DNA of 64,000 nucleotides from AR5 sp041497115 (lineage in GTDB: Bacteria; Methylomirabilota; Methylomirabilia; Rokubacteriales; CSP1-6), in assembly GCA_041497115.1 (NCBI GenBank), contig JBGQFW010000011.1, positions 1-64,000 on the forward strand, written 5' to 3'. The position numbers were made by a program, and so were the translations under genes. Below are positions 44,009 to 53,653 of the stretch, one piece after another (within the stretch, counting starts at the first letter, position 1; every line of letters starts with the position of its first letter). The notes beneath the pieces are model-generated. The model ran no database searches. It worked only from the letters and a program-made list of their open reading frames with translations, and was not told the origin of the DNA.

Positions 44009-45883
44009 ATGGCTGCCGGCATCACGGCCAAGCTCCTGCACATCGACCTCACCGCGCGGCAGACGCGCGTGGAAGAAGTTCCCGAGAACGTGCTGCGCCG
44101 GCACCTGGGCGGCGGCGCCATGGCCGCCTGGCTGCTGCTGCGCGAGCTCGAGCCCGGCGTCGATCCGCTCGGTCCCGACAACGTCCTCGTCTTCATGACG
44201 AGCGTGATCAACGGGCTCTCGCTCTCCGGCACCAACCGCTACACGGCGGCGGCCAAGTCGCCGCTCACCGGCGGCTACGGCGAGTCCGAGGCGGGCGGCT
44301 GGTGGGGACCGGAGCTGCGCGCGGCCGGCTGGGACGGCGTGGTCGTGCACGGAAAGGCCGACAAGCCGACCTACGTGTGGATCAAGGACGACCGGGTCGA
44401 GTTCCGCGACGCCGCCGCGTACTGGGGCCAGCTCTCCGGCGAGGTGCAGGACGGCCTCGAGGCCGAGCTGGGCGACAAGCGCATCCGCGTCTTGCAGTGC
44501 GGCGTGTCGGGCGAGCGCGGCGTGCGCTTCGCGGCCATCGTGAACCAGCTCAAGCACTTCCACGGCCGCAGCGGGCTGGGCGCGGTGATGGGGTCCAAGA
44601 ACCTCAAGGCGATCGTCGTGCGCGGCAGCAAGCCGCCGGCGGCCGCCGACAAGGACCAGGCCAAGCAGAAGCTGGTGTGGTTCAAGGACCACTACGACCG
44701 CTCGAAGGACCGCTTCCACCAGCTGGGCTCCTCCGCCGGCGTGCTCGCGCTCGAGGCCAGCGGCATCCTGCCCACGCGCAACTTCCGCGACGGCTCGTTC
44801 GAGGGCGCGCACGACATCAGCGGCCAGAAGATGCGCGACACGATCCTGGTCAACCGCGGCACCTGCTACGCGTGCGCCGTCGCCTGCAAGCGCGAGGTCG
44901 AGGTGAAGGAGCTGGGCGTGACGCCCAAGTACGGCGGGCCGGAGTACGAGACGCTCGCCGCCACCGGGTCGCTGTGCGGCATCAACGACCTCAACGCGCT
45001 GGCGCTGATCAACCAGCTCTACGCGCAGTACGTGCTCGACTCGATCTCCACCGGCGCCTCCATCGCGTTCGCCATGGAGTGCTACGAGCAGAAGATCATC
45101 GACAAGACGACGACCGGCGGCCTCGACCTCACCTGGGGCAACGTGGACGACACGATCACGCTGATCCACCAGATCGGCCGCCGCGAGGGGTTCGGCCGGC
45201 TGCTCGGCGAGGGCGTCAAGCGGGCGGCCGCGCAGCTCGGCAAGGGCGCCGAGAAGTTCGCGATGCACGTCAAGGGGCAGGAGCTGCCGATGCACGACCC
45301 GCGCGGCAAGAAGGGGCTCGCGCTCGCCTACGCGCTGTCGCCGACCGGCGCCGACCACATGGAGGCGCCCCACGATCCACTCTACGCCGGCTTCCACACC
45401 CAGGGCCATTCGATGGGCGTGCTGGGGCTGATCGAGCCGCTCGACCCGCTCGACCTGGACGCCAGGAAAGTCCGCGCGTTCTTCGAGACGCAGAAGGTCT
45501 GGTCGTTCTACAACTCGGTCGGCATGTGCGATTTCGTCGGCGCGCCGCTCAACGTGCTGGAGCTCGCGCCGCTGATCGACTACATCAACGGCGTCACCGG
45601 CTGGAACATGAGCCTCTACGAGGCGATGAAGGTGGGCGAGCGCGCCAACACGCTGGCCCGCGTCTTCAACGACCGCGAGGGGTTCACGCCGGCCGACGAC
45701 GTGCTGCCCGACCGGCTGCACGAAGGCATCGGCAACGGCGCGCTGAAGGGGTCGAAGGTCGAGCGCGACCTGTTCGTGGCGGCGCGGCGGACCTACTACG
45801 AGATGGCCGGCTGGGACGCCGAGACCGGCAGGCCCACCGCCAGCAAGCTGGCCGAGCTCGGCCTCACGGACGTGAAGGCATGA
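44009..45883 (+). CDS. Aldehyde ferredoxin oxidoreductase family protein
   Basis: A 624-residue tungsten/molybdenum bis-pterin enzyme. The 4Fe-4S ligands are CYACAVAC (near 285-292) and a distal Cys in VGMCDFVG (near 505). Domain order and length fit the AOR family, which oxidises aldehydes to acids with ferredoxin or another low-potential carrier. AAGGAGGATATACCC precedes the ATG. It overlaps the aldo/keto reductase as ATGA. No ferredoxin or pterin gene is adjacent. The family is usual in anaerobes but also found in aerobic soil lineages. Confidence 0.93.
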   Translation: MAAGITAKLLHIDLTARQTRVEEVPENVLRRHLGGGAMAAWLLLRELEPGVDPLGPDNVLVFMTSVINGLSLSGTNRYTAAAKSPLTGGYGESEAGGWWGPELRAAGWDGVVVHGKADKPTYVWIKDDRVEFRDAAAYWGQLSGEVQDGLEAELGDKRIRVLQCGVSGERGVRFAAIVNQLKHFHGRSGLGAVMGSKNLKAIVVRGSKPPAAADKDQAKQKLVWFKDHYDRSKDRFHQLGSSAGVLALEASGILPTRNFRDGSFEGAHDISGQKMRDTILVNRGTCYACAVACKREVEVKELGVTPKYGGPEYETLAATGSLCGINDLNALALINQLYAQYVLDSISTGASIAFAMECYEQKIIDKTTTGGLDLTWGNVDDTITLIHQIGRREGFGRLLGEGVKRAAAQLGKGAEKFAMHVKGQELPMHDPRGKKGLALAYALSPTGADHMEAPHDPLYAGFHTQGHSMGVLGLIEPLDPLDLDARKVRAFFETQKVWSFYNSVGMCDFVGAPLNVLELAPLIDYINGVTGWNMSLYEAMKVGERANTLARVFNDREGFTPADDVLPDRLHEGIGNGALKGSKVERDLFVAARRTYYEMAGWDAETGRPTASKLAELGLTDVKA

Positions 45884-46872
45884 GCGCGATCCCGCGCCGG
45901 CGGCTCGGTCAGAGCACGCTCGACGTCTCGGCGATCGGCCTGGGGTGCATGGGGTTCTCGGGCGTCTACGGCCCCGCCGACGACACCGAGTCGATCGCGC
46001 TCATCCAGCGCGCGATCGATCTCGGCGTCAACCACCTCGACTCCTCGGACATGTACGGCTGGGGCCACAACGAGACCCTGATCGGCAAGGCGCTCAAGGG
46101 GCGGCGCGACCGGGTGATCCTGGCCACGAAGTTCGGCCAGGTGCAGAACCCCGGCGGCGCCAACGTGGTCAACGGCCGCGCGGAGTACGTCGTGCAGGCG
46201 TGCGACGCCAGCCTCAAGCGGCTGGGCGTGGACGTGATCGACCTCTACTACCAGCATCGCGTGGACCCCAAGGTGCCGATCGAGGAGACCGTGAGCGGCA
46301 TGAAGCGCTGCGTGGAGGCGGGCAAGGTGCGCTTCCTCGGTCTCTCCGAGGCGGCGCCCGCCACCGTGCGCCGCGCCCACGCCGTGCACCCGATCAGCGC
46401 GGTGCAGAGCGAGTACTCGCTGCTCTACCGCCGCGAGGCCGAGGAGACGCTGCCGACGCTGCGCGAGCTGGGCATCTCGTTCGTGGCCTACTCGCCGCTG
46501 GGGCGCAGCCTGCTCGCGGGCCAGGTCCACAAACCCCAGGACATCCCCGAGGGCGACCGGCGGCTGGCCCACCCGCGCTTCCAGGGCGACAACCTGGTCC
46601 GCAACATCGAGCTGGTGAAGAGGCTCGAGGCGTTCGCGCGCGAGAAGGGCTGCACACCCGGCCAGCTCGTGCTCGCCTGGCTCCTCGCCCAGGGCCGGGA
46701 CGTGGTCGCCATCCCCGGCACCAAGCGGATCGATCGGCTTCAAGAAAACCTCGGCGCGCTGAAGGTCGAGCTGAGCGCCGACGACGTGCGGCGGATCTCG
46801 GAGACGGCACCGGTCGGCGCCGGCGCCGGCGGCCGTTACCCCGAGGCCCAGCTCAAAGCCGTCTTCATCTGA
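45880..46872 (+). CDS. Aldo/keto reductase
   Basis: A 330-residue NADPH-dependent carbonyl reductase. The catalytic set is complete: Asp in HLDSSDMYGWGHNE (near 47) with Tyr, Lys in LATKFGQ (near 85) and His in YYQHRVDP (near 127). The NADPH loop is IPGTKRIDRLQENLGA (near 283). Starts inside the AOR stop and ends by sharing a base with the dioxygenase start, so the three are one transcript. The substrate is probably an aldehyde linked to the AOR. Confidence 0.92.
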   Translation: MSAIPRRRLGQSTLDVSAIGLGCMGFSGVYGPADDTESIALIQRAIDLGVNHLDSSDMYGWGHNETLIGKALKGRRDRVILATKFGQVQNPGGANVVNGRAEYVVQACDASLKRLGVDVIDLYYQHRVDPKVPIEETVSGMKRCVEAGKVRFLGLSEAAPATVRRAHAVHPISAVQSEYSLLYRREAEETLPTLRELGISFVAYSPLGRSLLAGQVHKPQDIPEGDRRLAHPRFQGDNLVRNIELVKRLEAFAREKGCTPGQLVLAWLLAQGRDVVAIPGTKRIDRLQENLGALKVELSADDVRRISETAPVGAGAGGRYPEAQLKAVFI

Positions 46873-47702
46873 TGCAGATCCAGCCGATCGCCGGTGCGCT
46901 CGGCGCCGAGGTCAGCGGCGTCGACCTCTCGAGGGATCTTGGCGACGCCACCGTTGCCGAGTTGCGCCGCGCGTGGCTGGATCACCTGGTCCTCTTCTTC
47001 CGCGACCAGGAGCTGCCGCCGGCGCGCTTCCTGGCCTTCGCGAAGCGCTTCGGCGAGCCGATCGAGTACCCGTTCGTGAAGGGGCTCGACGACTTCCCCG
47101 TGATCATCCCCGTCCTCAAGCTCGCGCACGAGACGATCAACTTCGGCGGCATTTGGCACTCCGACACGACCTACCTCGACGTGCCGCCGATGGCGAGCAT
47201 GCTGGTGGCGCGCGAGGTCCCGCCCGCCGGTGGCGACACCGAGTTCGCCAACATGTACGCGGCCTACGAGACGCTCTCGGACGGCCTGCGGCGGCTGCTC
47301 GACGGCCTGGCGGCGATCAACAGCTCGGCGGCGGCCGACGTGTCGCGCACCCGCGAGGACCGCATCAAGGACAGCGCGCGCGCCGACGCGAAGAAGGCGT
47401 ACGAGGCCGTCCACCCGGTCGTGCGCGTGCATCCCGAGACGGGCCGCCGTGCGCTCTACGTCAACGTGGCCCACACCGTGCGCTTCGAGGGAATGACCGC
47501 CGAGGAGAGCGCGCCGCTGCTGCAGTACCTCTATCGCCACCAGACGCGGCCGGAACTCACCTGCCGCTTCCGCTGGCGCCCGGGCTCGCTGGCGATGTGG
47601 GACAACCGCTGCGCCCAGCACAACGCGATCAACGACTACCAGGGCCACCGCCGCCTGCTCCACCGCATCACGCTCGCCGGCGACAAGCCGAAGGGTCCCT
47701 AG
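46872..47702 (+). CDS. TauD/TfdA family alpha-ketoglutarate-dependent dioxygenase
   Basis: A 276-residue Fe(II)/2-oxoglutarate oxygenase. The HxD is WHSDTTYLDV (near 96-105), the distal His lies in CAQHNAINDYQGHRR (near 250) and the Arg of HRRLLHR binds 2-oxoglutarate. Its start shares one base with the AKR stop (TGATG). A chain from hydroxylation to aldehyde reduction or oxidation by its two operon partners is plausible. Confidence 0.91.
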   Translation: MQIQPIAGALGAEVSGVDLSRDLGDATVAELRRAWLDHLVLFFRDQELPPARFLAFAKRFGEPIEYPFVKGLDDFPVIIPVLKLAHETINFGGIWHSDTTYLDVPPMASMLVAREVPPAGGDTEFANMYAAYETLSDGLRRLLDGLAAINSSAAADVSRTREDRIKDSARADAKKAYEAVHPVVRVHPETGRRALYVNVAHTVRFEGMTAEESAPLLQYLYRHQTRPELTCRFRWRPGSLAMWDNRCAQHNAINDYQGHRRLLHRITLAGDKPKGP

Positions 47703-47703
47703 C

Positions 47704-49308
47704 TCACCCCTCGTACACGACCTCGCCGCCGACGATCGTCATCGCCACGGGCAGGTGGCGCAGGTCCTTCACCGGCACGCGCGCGATGTCCTCGCCGAGC
47801 ACGACCAGATCGGCGAGCTTGCCGGGCTCGAGGCTGCCCTTGAGATGCTCCTCGAACGACGCGAACGCGCCGTTGATCGTGTGCATGCGGATCGCCGTCG
47901 TGAGATCCACGCGCTCGTCGGGGCCGCACACCTGGCCGTCGCTCGTCGCGCGCGTGAGCGCCTGCTCGATGCCGAACAGCGGGGCGTAGTGCGTCACCGG
48001 CGCGTCGGAGGAGCCGACGACGGGCACGCCGGCGGCCAGCAGGCTCTTGGCCGGGAACATCGTGTCGGCGCGGGGCTGGCCGTAGTTGGCGATGTAGCCG
48101 TCGCCGAACTCCCAGAAGAACGCCGGCTGCATGACCGGCAGGATGCGCTGGGCGCGCACGCGCGCGCGCAGGTCGGGCGGGCAGATGCCGCAGTGCTCGA
48201 TACGATGGCGCAGCCCCTGGCGCGGCGCCTCGCGCTGGGCGCGGTCCATCGCGTTCAGCGTCTGCTCGATGGCGCGGTCGCCGACGGCGTGGACGGTGCA
48301 CTGGAACCCCTGGCGGTGCGCCCGGCCGATGAGGTCGTCGAGATCGTCCTGGCTCCAGTAGAGAATTCCGTGATCCTGGCAGTTCGAGGTGTACGGCTCG
48401 CGGGTGGCCGCGGTCGGCCCGCTCGAGGAGCCGTCGGTCATCACCTTGAAAGCGCCGAGCTGGAGTCGCGCGTCGCCGAGCCCCGTGTGCACGCCCGTCC
48501 CGAGCAGCCCCATTAACGGATGCTGGCGGCTATTGACGGTGGCGAACGCGTAGATGCGGATGCGCAGGCGGCCGGCGGCGGCCAGTTCCTGGCACGGGCC
48601 GAACGGCGGGCCGACGAGGCCGCCGGCGTCGTGCACGCTGGTGGCGCCGGCGGCGGTGTAGGCCGCATCCGCGCGCAGCAGCGCCTCGCGGAACTCGTCG
48701 CGCGAGGGCAGCGCGGCAAGCTGCAGCGGCGCCTGCGCAGTCTCGTAGGCCACGCCCAGATGCCGGCCGCCCTCGCGGTCGTAGCGGCCGCCGGCGGGAT
48801 CGGGCGTGGCGTCGGTGATGCCGGCCAGCGCCAGCGCGCGGCCGTTGACCGAGGCGATGTGGCCGCACGTGCGCGTGAAGAGCACCGGGTGATCGGGCGC
48901 GACGGCGTCCCAGTCCAGGCGGTTGGGATGGCGCCGCTCGGCCAGCCGCGACTGATCGTAGCCGCGCCCGCGGATCCACGTGCCCGGCGGCTGGGCCGCC
49001 GCCCGCGCGCGCACCGCGTCCTGCAGCGCGCGGATCGACTGCATGCCGGTGGCCTTGCAGTCGATCGAGACGGACGCCATGCCGAGCCCCGCCAGGTGGC
49101 AGTGGCCGTCGATGAACCCCGGCAGCAGCGCCCGGCCGCGCAGCTCGACGGCGCGCGTGGCCGGCCCGGCCAGGGCGCGCACTTCCGCGTCACCGCCGGC
49201 CAGCAGGACGCGGCCGCCGCCGACGGCCAGCGCGGGGACGACGTCGTTGGCGGCGTTGACGGTGTGGACCCGGCCGCCGGTGAAGATCAGGTCGGCGTGC
49301 TCGCTCAT
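47704..49308 (-). CDS. Amidohydrolase (YtcJ-like)
   Basis: A 534-residue metal-dependent hydrolase. ELRGRALLPGFIDGHCHLAG (near 55-74) with HCH is the amidohydrolase_3 metal start, VHDAGGL (near 215) and HRIEHCGICPPDL (near 352) follow, and SSDAPVTH (near 445) holds the catalytic Asp. YtcJ-type enzymes act on small amides or N-formyl compounds. It abuts the dioxygenase stop and is divergent from the thioesterase across 20 bases. Confidence 0.88.
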   Translation of the reverse strand: MSEHADLIFTGGRVHTVNAANDVVPALAVGGGRVLLAGGDAEVRALAGPATRAVELRGRALLPGFIDGHCHLAGLGMASVSIDCKATGMQSIRALQDAVRARAAAQPPGTWIRGRGYDQSRLAERRHPNRLDWDAVAPDHPVLFTRTCGHIASVNGRALALAGITDATPDPAGGRYDREGGRHLGVAYETAQAPLQLAALPSRDEFREALLRADAAYTAAGATSVHDAGGLVGPPFGPCQELAAAGRLRIRIYAFATVNSRQHPLMGLLGTGVHTGLGDARLQLGAFKVMTDGSSSGPTAATREPYTSNCQDHGILYWSQDDLDDLIGRAHRQGFQCTVHAVGDRAIEQTLNAMDRAQREAPRQGLRHRIEHCGICPPDLRARVRAQRILPVMQPAFFWEFGDGYIANYGQPRADTMFPAKSLLAAGVPVVGSSDAPVTHYAPLFGIEQALTRATSDGQVCGPDERVDLTTAIRMHTINGAFASFEEHLKGSLEPGKLADLVVLGEDIARVPVKDLRHLPVAMTIVGGEVVYEG

Positions 49309-49328
49309 GGTGCGCTAGCATACCGCGC

Positions 49329-50165
49329 ATGCCCGACGCCGAGTGGCTCGAGACGTATCGCGGCACCGTGTTCCGCTGGGAGGTGGACGCCAACGATCAC
49401 CTCACCGTCGCCTACTACCTCTCCCGCTTCGCCGACGCCGCGGTCACCGTCCTGCACGCCCTCGGCGCCGCCCCGGCGCCGACGCGCGACTGCTACATCC
49501 GCTACACGCGCGAGCTGCGCGTCAACGACCTCATGCACGTGGAGAGCGCCGTCATCGGCGTCGAGCCCGACGCCCTCGTGATCGGTCACAAGCTGCTGGA
49601 GTCCACCGAGCGCGTCCTGTGCACCACCGTCGAGCACCGGCTGGCCCTCACCCTCACGCCCGGGCAGCGCCGCGCCGCCGAGGCGCGCCGCGTCGCCTGG
49701 GACGGGCCGGCGCGCGAGACGCGGCCCCGCCCGAAGTCGCTCGAGGGCTTCCACGCCTGCGCGCGCGACGCCGCCAACCCCGGCGAGGTCGACGCGGGCG
49801 GTCGCCTCGCGCTGTCGGCGGCGATCCACCGCTTCTCGGCCGCCAACGGCCACGCCCTCGCCGCCTTCGGCCTCACGCCCAAGTACATGCGCGACGCCCA
49901 CCGCGGCTTCTCGACCTTCGAGTTCCAGCTGGGGTTCGAGGGTGGCGTGCGCGCGGGCGATCCGCTCACCGTGCGCAGCGCGCTCACGCACGTCGGCAAC
50001 TCGTCCATCCGCATCCTGCACGTGATGACCAACGAGCGCAGCGGCGAGCGCGTGTCCACGCTCGAGCAGTCCGGGGTGCAGCTCGATCTCGACGCCCGCC
50101 GCCCGGCCCCCCTGCCCGACGCGCTGCGCAGCCGGGCCCTCGCGCTCCTCGTCCGGGCGGGGTAA
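49329..50165 (+). CDS. Acyl-CoA thioesterase-like double-hotdog protein
   Basis: A 278-residue protein with two consecutive hotdog domains. VDANDHLTVAYYLSRFADAA (near 19-38) resembles the YbgC/4HBT-type active-site helix with its Asp, and KYMRDAHRGFSTFEFQLGF (near 183) begins the second. It probably hydrolyses an acyl-CoA thioester. The ATG is 20 bases from the divergent amidohydrolase start. It precedes a peptide-type importer. Confidence 0.8.
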   Translation: MPDAEWLETYRGTVFRWEVDANDHLTVAYYLSRFADAAVTVLHALGAAPAPTRDCYIRYTRELRVNDLMHVESAVIGVEPDALVIGHKLLESTERVLCTTVEHRLALTLTPGQRRAAEARRVAWDGPARETRPRPKSLEGFHACARDAANPGEVDAGGRLALSAAIHRFSAANGHALAAFGLTPKYMRDAHRGFSTFEFQLGFEGGVRAGDPLTVRSALTHVGNSSIRILHVMTNERSGERVSTLEQSGVQLDLDARRPAPLPDALRSRALALLVRAG

Positions 50166-50216
50166 GATGCGGGCGCCCCGGCCCCGACAGCCGACGTTTC
50201 CACACGGGAGGACACG

Positions 50217-51767
50217 ATGAGCATCTCTTGGACCAGGCGGTTTCTCGTCGCCGGCGCCCTGCTGCTGGCGCTGGCGCCCGGCGCCGCCCACGCGCAGAAG
50301 AAGACGCTGGTGGTCGCCCTCAACCAGGACCCCGACATCCTCGACCCGACGCTGGCCCGCACCTACGTCGGGCGCATCATCTTCGAGCACATCTGCGAGA
50401 AGCTCTACGAGATCGACGAGAACCTGGTCATCCATCCGCAGCTCGCCGCCGCCCTGCCCGCCGTCAGCGACGGCGGGAAGACGGTCACCATCAAGCTGCG
50501 CGCCGGGGTGAAGTTCAACGACGGCACGCCGATGAACGCCGAGGCCGTGCGGTTCTCGCTCGAGCGGCACCGCGACATGAAGGGCTCGACGCGGCGCAGC
50601 GAGCTGGATCACGTCACCGCGATCGAGGTCGTGGACCCGACGACCATCCGCCTTCGCCTCAAGTCGCCGCTGTCGCCGCTGACCGCGATCCTCACCGACC
50701 GCGCGGGGATGCCGGTGTCGCCGGCGGCCGCGCAGAAGCTGGGCGACAAGTTCGGCACCGCGCCGGTGTGCGTGGGGCCGTGGCAGTTCGTCGAGCGCAT
50801 CCCGCAAGACCGGATCGTCGTCGAGCGCTCGCCCCACTACTTCGACCCGGCGGCGGCCAAGTTCGACCGGATCATCTTCCGGATCATCCCCGACGACAAC
50901 GTGCGACTGGCCAACCTGCGCTCGGGCGACATCGACGTCATGCACCTCGTCGCGCCGAGCGACGCCACCAGCCTGAAGAAGGAAGGCAAGTTCGAGGTCT
51001 CCAACGCCGTCGGCCTCGGCTACAACGGCATCACGATCAACCTGCGCAACAAGAGCGGCAAGACCCAGCCCCCCGGCAACCTCGGCACGCCGCTCGCCAA
51101 CGATCCGCGCGTGCGCGAGGCGCTCGAGCTCTCGATCGACCGCGAGGCCCTCAACCAGGTGGCGTGGGACGGCCTCTACACGCCGGGGTGCACGGCGATC
51201 GCGCCGAACAGCCCGTTCTTCGACAAGGCCCGCAAGTGCCTCGGTCGCGACGTGGCGCGCGCCAAGAAGCTCCTCGCCGAGGCGGGGCTGCCCAACGGCT
51301 ACGCGTTCGAGATGGTGATCGTCAACAACCCGCAGCAGCGGCGGGTGGGCGAGGTCATCCAGGGCATGGCGCGCGAGGCCGGCTTCAACATCTCGCTGGT
51401 GCCCAAGGAGTTCGCCTCGTCGCTGAAGGACAACGAGGACGGCAAGCACCAGGCGTTCCTCATCGGCTGGAGCGGCCGGGTGGACCCCGACCACAACATC
51501 CACCAGTTCCAGACGTGCGGCGGCAGCCTCAACGAGACGCTGGGATGCGACGAGAAGCTCGACAGCCTGCTGAACCGCGCGCGCGAGGTCACCGACATCG
51601 CCCAGCGCACCGCGCTCTACCGCGAGGCGAACGACATCATGCTGGCGCGCCGGAACATCCTCTATCTCTATTTCCAGAACTACATCGTGGCGTTCCCGAA
51701 GAACCTGAAGGGGTACAAGGCCGTGGGCGACGGCCTCATTCGCATCAAGGGCACGTCCTGGCAGTAG
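50217..51767 (+). CDS. ABC transporter substrate-binding protein (family 5)
   Basis: A 516-residue exported binding protein with a signal peptide (residues 1-24, AAHA-QKK). VVALNQDPDILDPTLARTY (near 28-46) and IKLRAGVKFNDGTPMNAEAV are the family-5 starting blocks, and AKKLLAEAGLPNGYAFEMVI (near 345) is the second-lobe signature. It feeds the two permeases that follow. A GGGAGG sits before the ATG. The ligand is unknown. Confidence 0.93.
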   Translation: MSISWTRRFLVAGALLLALAPGAAHAQKKTLVVALNQDPDILDPTLARTYVGRIIFEHICEKLYEIDENLVIHPQLAAALPAVSDGGKTVTIKLRAGVKFNDGTPMNAEAVRFSLERHRDMKGSTRRSELDHVTAIEVVDPTTIRLRLKSPLSPLTAILTDRAGMPVSPAAAQKLGDKFGTAPVCVGPWQFVERIPQDRIVVERSPHYFDPAAAKFDRIIFRIIPDDNVRLANLRSGDIDVMHLVAPSDATSLKKEGKFEVSNAVGLGYNGITINLRNKSGKTQPPGNLGTPLANDPRVREALELSIDREALNQVAWDGLYTPGCTAIAPNSPFFDKARKCLGRDVARAKKLLAEAGLPNGYAFEMVIVNNPQQRRVGEVIQGMAREAGFNISLVPKEFASSLKDNEDGKHQAFLIGWSGRVDPDHNIHQFQTCGGSLNETLGCDEKLDSLLNRAREVTDIAQRTALYREANDIMLARRNILYLYFQNYIVAFPKNLKGYKAVGDGLIRIKGTSWQ

Positions 51768-51771
51768 ACGC

Positions 51772-52734
51772 GTGGTCGAGTTCCTCGTCCGCCGGGCGTT
51801 CATCTCGGCGGTCACGCTGGTCCTGATCAGCGTCATCGTGTTCACGGGCGTCCGGATGATCCCGGGCGACCCTGCCCGGGTGCTCGCCGGCACCGACGCC
51901 GACGCCGCCGGGATCGAGGAGCTGCGGGAGAAGTACGGCCTGCGCGACCCGATCCCGGTGCAGTACCTGCGCTGGGCCGCGCTGGCGCTGCGCGGCGACC
52001 TCGGCGAGTCGATCCGCACGCGCCAGTCGGTCGCGTGGACGGTGGCCATCAAGCTGCCGATCACGGCCGAGCTGGCCGGCCTGTCCATCCTCATCGCGCT
52101 GGCGATCGCCATCCCGGCCGGCGTCATGGCGGCGGTCCACCGCAACGGCGCGTGGGACGTCGTCGCCAGCGGCGTGTCGCTGTGCGGCGTGTCGATCCCC
52201 AACTTCTGGCTCGGCATCATGCTGATCCTGCTCGTCTCGGTGCGCCTCGGCTGGCTGCCCGCCTCCGGCTTCGTGCCGCTCGTCGAGGACCCGCTCGGCA
52301 ATCTCAAGCGCATGCTGATGCCCGCGCTGGTCCTCGGCGCGGGGCTGGCCGCGGTGCTGATGCGCCAGACGCGCAACGCGATGATCGAGGTGCTGAGCGC
52401 GGACTACGTGCGCACCGCCCGCGCCAAGGGGCTCGCCCAGGGGGCGGTCGTCCTCCGCCACGCGCTGCGCAACGGCCTGATCCCGGTCGTCACGATCCTC
52501 GGGCTGCAGATGGGCGCCCTGATGAGCGGCGCCGTCGTCACCGAGTCCATCTTCGTGGTGCCGGGGTTCGGCCGGCTCGTCGTCGAGGCGGTGTTCACCC
52601 GCGACTACCCGGTCGTGCAGGGCGTGGTGCTGATCACCGCCTCGTCGTACGTGCTGATCAACCTCCTGGTGGACGTCTCCTACACCGTGCTCAACCCGCG
52701 CATCCGCATCCGCGGCGCCGCCGATGGCGGCTGA
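51772..52734 (+). CDS. ABC transporter permease (DppB/OppB type)
   Basis: A 320-residue permease, GTG start 4 bases after the binding-protein stop. YGLRDPIPVQYLRWAALALR (near 58-77) and the cytoplasmic YVRTARAKGLAQGAVVLRHA (near 207-226) are DppB features, with six hydrophobic segments. It overlaps the partner permease by 11 bases. Confidence 0.93.
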   Translation: MVEFLVRRAFISAVTLVLISVIVFTGVRMIPGDPARVLAGTDADAAGIEELREKYGLRDPIPVQYLRWAALALRGDLGESIRTRQSVAWTVAIKLPITAELAGLSILIALAIAIPAGVMAAVHRNGAWDVVASGVSLCGVSIPNFWLGIMLILLVSVRLGWLPASGFVPLVEDPLGNLKRMLMPALVLGAGLAAVLMRQTRNAMIEVLSADYVRTARAKGLAQGAVVLRHALRNGLIPVVTILGLQMGALMSGAVVTESIFVVPGFGRLVVEAVFTRDYPVVQGVVLITASSYVLINLLVDVSYTVLNPRIRIRGAADGG

Positions 52735-53617
52735 CGCGGCCGTCGCGCTGCCACTGGCCGTCGAGGCGGCGGCGCCGCGCGCGGGGCTGCTGGCCCGGGC
52801 GTGGCGCGTGGGCCGGCGCCGGCCGGCCGCCGTCGTCGGGGCCGCCGTCGTCCTGCTCTTCGTCGTCGTGGCGGCGGGAGCGCCGTGGATCGCCCCCGAC
52901 GATCCCACCCGCACCGACTGGAGCCAGCTCCGCAAGGCGCCGTCGTGGACCCACCCGTTCGGCACCGACGACCTCGGCCGCGACGGCCTCTCGCGTCTGG
53001 TGTGGGGCGCACGCATCTCGATGGAGGCCGGCGTCTTCTCGATCCTGCTCGCGATCGCGATCGGCGTGCCGATCGGGCTGGCGGCCGGCTTCTACCGCGG
53101 CGCGCTGGACCAGCTCGTCATGCGGCTGACCGACGCGTGGCTGGCGTTTCCGTTCCTGATCCTGGCCATCGGCCTCGTCACGATCCTGGGGCCGTCGCTC
53201 ACCAACGCGACGCTGGCCATCGGGCTCGGCGCCACGCCGACCTACATCCGCCTCACCCGCGGCCTCGTGCTCGCGACGAGCCAGGAGGACTACGTGCACG
53301 GCGCGCGCGCGCTCGGCGCCGGCGACCTGCGCGTGATGGGCCGGCACATCCTGCCCAACATCGTCAGCGCGATCATCGTGCAGGCCACCGTCGCGGTGCC
53401 GACCGCCATCATCGCCGAGGCGATCCTGTCCTTCCTCGGCCTCGGCGTGCAGCCGCCGGCGCCCTCGTGGGGCACGATGCTCAACGCCGCCCAGCAGTTC
53501 CTCGAGCAGGCGCCGTGGATGGCCTACTGGCCGGGGCTGGCGATCTTCGTGCTGGCGCTGTCCTTCAACCTCGCGGGCGACGGCCTGCGTGACGTCCTCG
53601 ACCCTCGAGATTATTAG
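52724..53617 (+). CDS. ABC transporter permease (DppC/OppC type)
   Basis: A 297-residue permease with an extra basic and Ala-rich N-terminus, a periplasmic WTHPFGTDDLGRDGLSRLVW stretch (near 80) and the EAA-like HGARALGAGDLRVMGRHILP near 191. It completes the second peptide-type importer; no ATPase genes follow. Its stop is next to a palindromic repeat and the TonB receptor gene. Confidence 0.93.
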   Translation: MAADAAVALPLAVEAAAPRAGLLARAWRVGRRRPAAVVGAAVVLLFVVVAAGAPWIAPDDPTRTDWSQLRKAPSWTHPFGTDDLGRDGLSRLVWGARISMEAGVFSILLAIAIGVPIGLAAGFYRGALDQLVMRLTDAWLAFPFLILAIGLVTILGPSLTNATLAIGLGATPTYIRLTRGLVLATSQEDYVHGARALGAGDLRVMGRHILPNIVSAIIVQATVAVPTAIIAEAILSFLGLGVQPPAPSWGTMLNAAQQFLEQAPWMAYWPGLAIFVLALSFNLAGDGLRDVLDPRDY

Positions 53618-53618
53618 G

Positions 53619-53653
53619 TGGGGGGCCCCGAGATGGCCCCCCCCCCCCCCCAA
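53619..53653 (-). repeat. G-rich palindromic repeat, copy D, with a 15-base C run
   Basis: The plus strand reads GTGGGGGGCCCCGAGATGG then 15 consecutive C and AAATG. On the minus strand this is the family pattern TTGGGGGG...CCATCTCGGGGCCCCCC, with the TGT spacer replaced by G. It fills the 36 bases between the permease stop and the TonB receptor ATG, in the reverse orientation to the other copies. The homopolymer is a natural slippage site. Confidence 0.75.

Noticed and set aside
43990..44012. AAGGAGGATATACCCATGG resembles the T7 gene 10/pET ribosome site
   Set aside because: It is a near match, not identical, and the surrounding DNA is ordinary chromosomal sequence in the right context; a strong natural ribosome site explains it.
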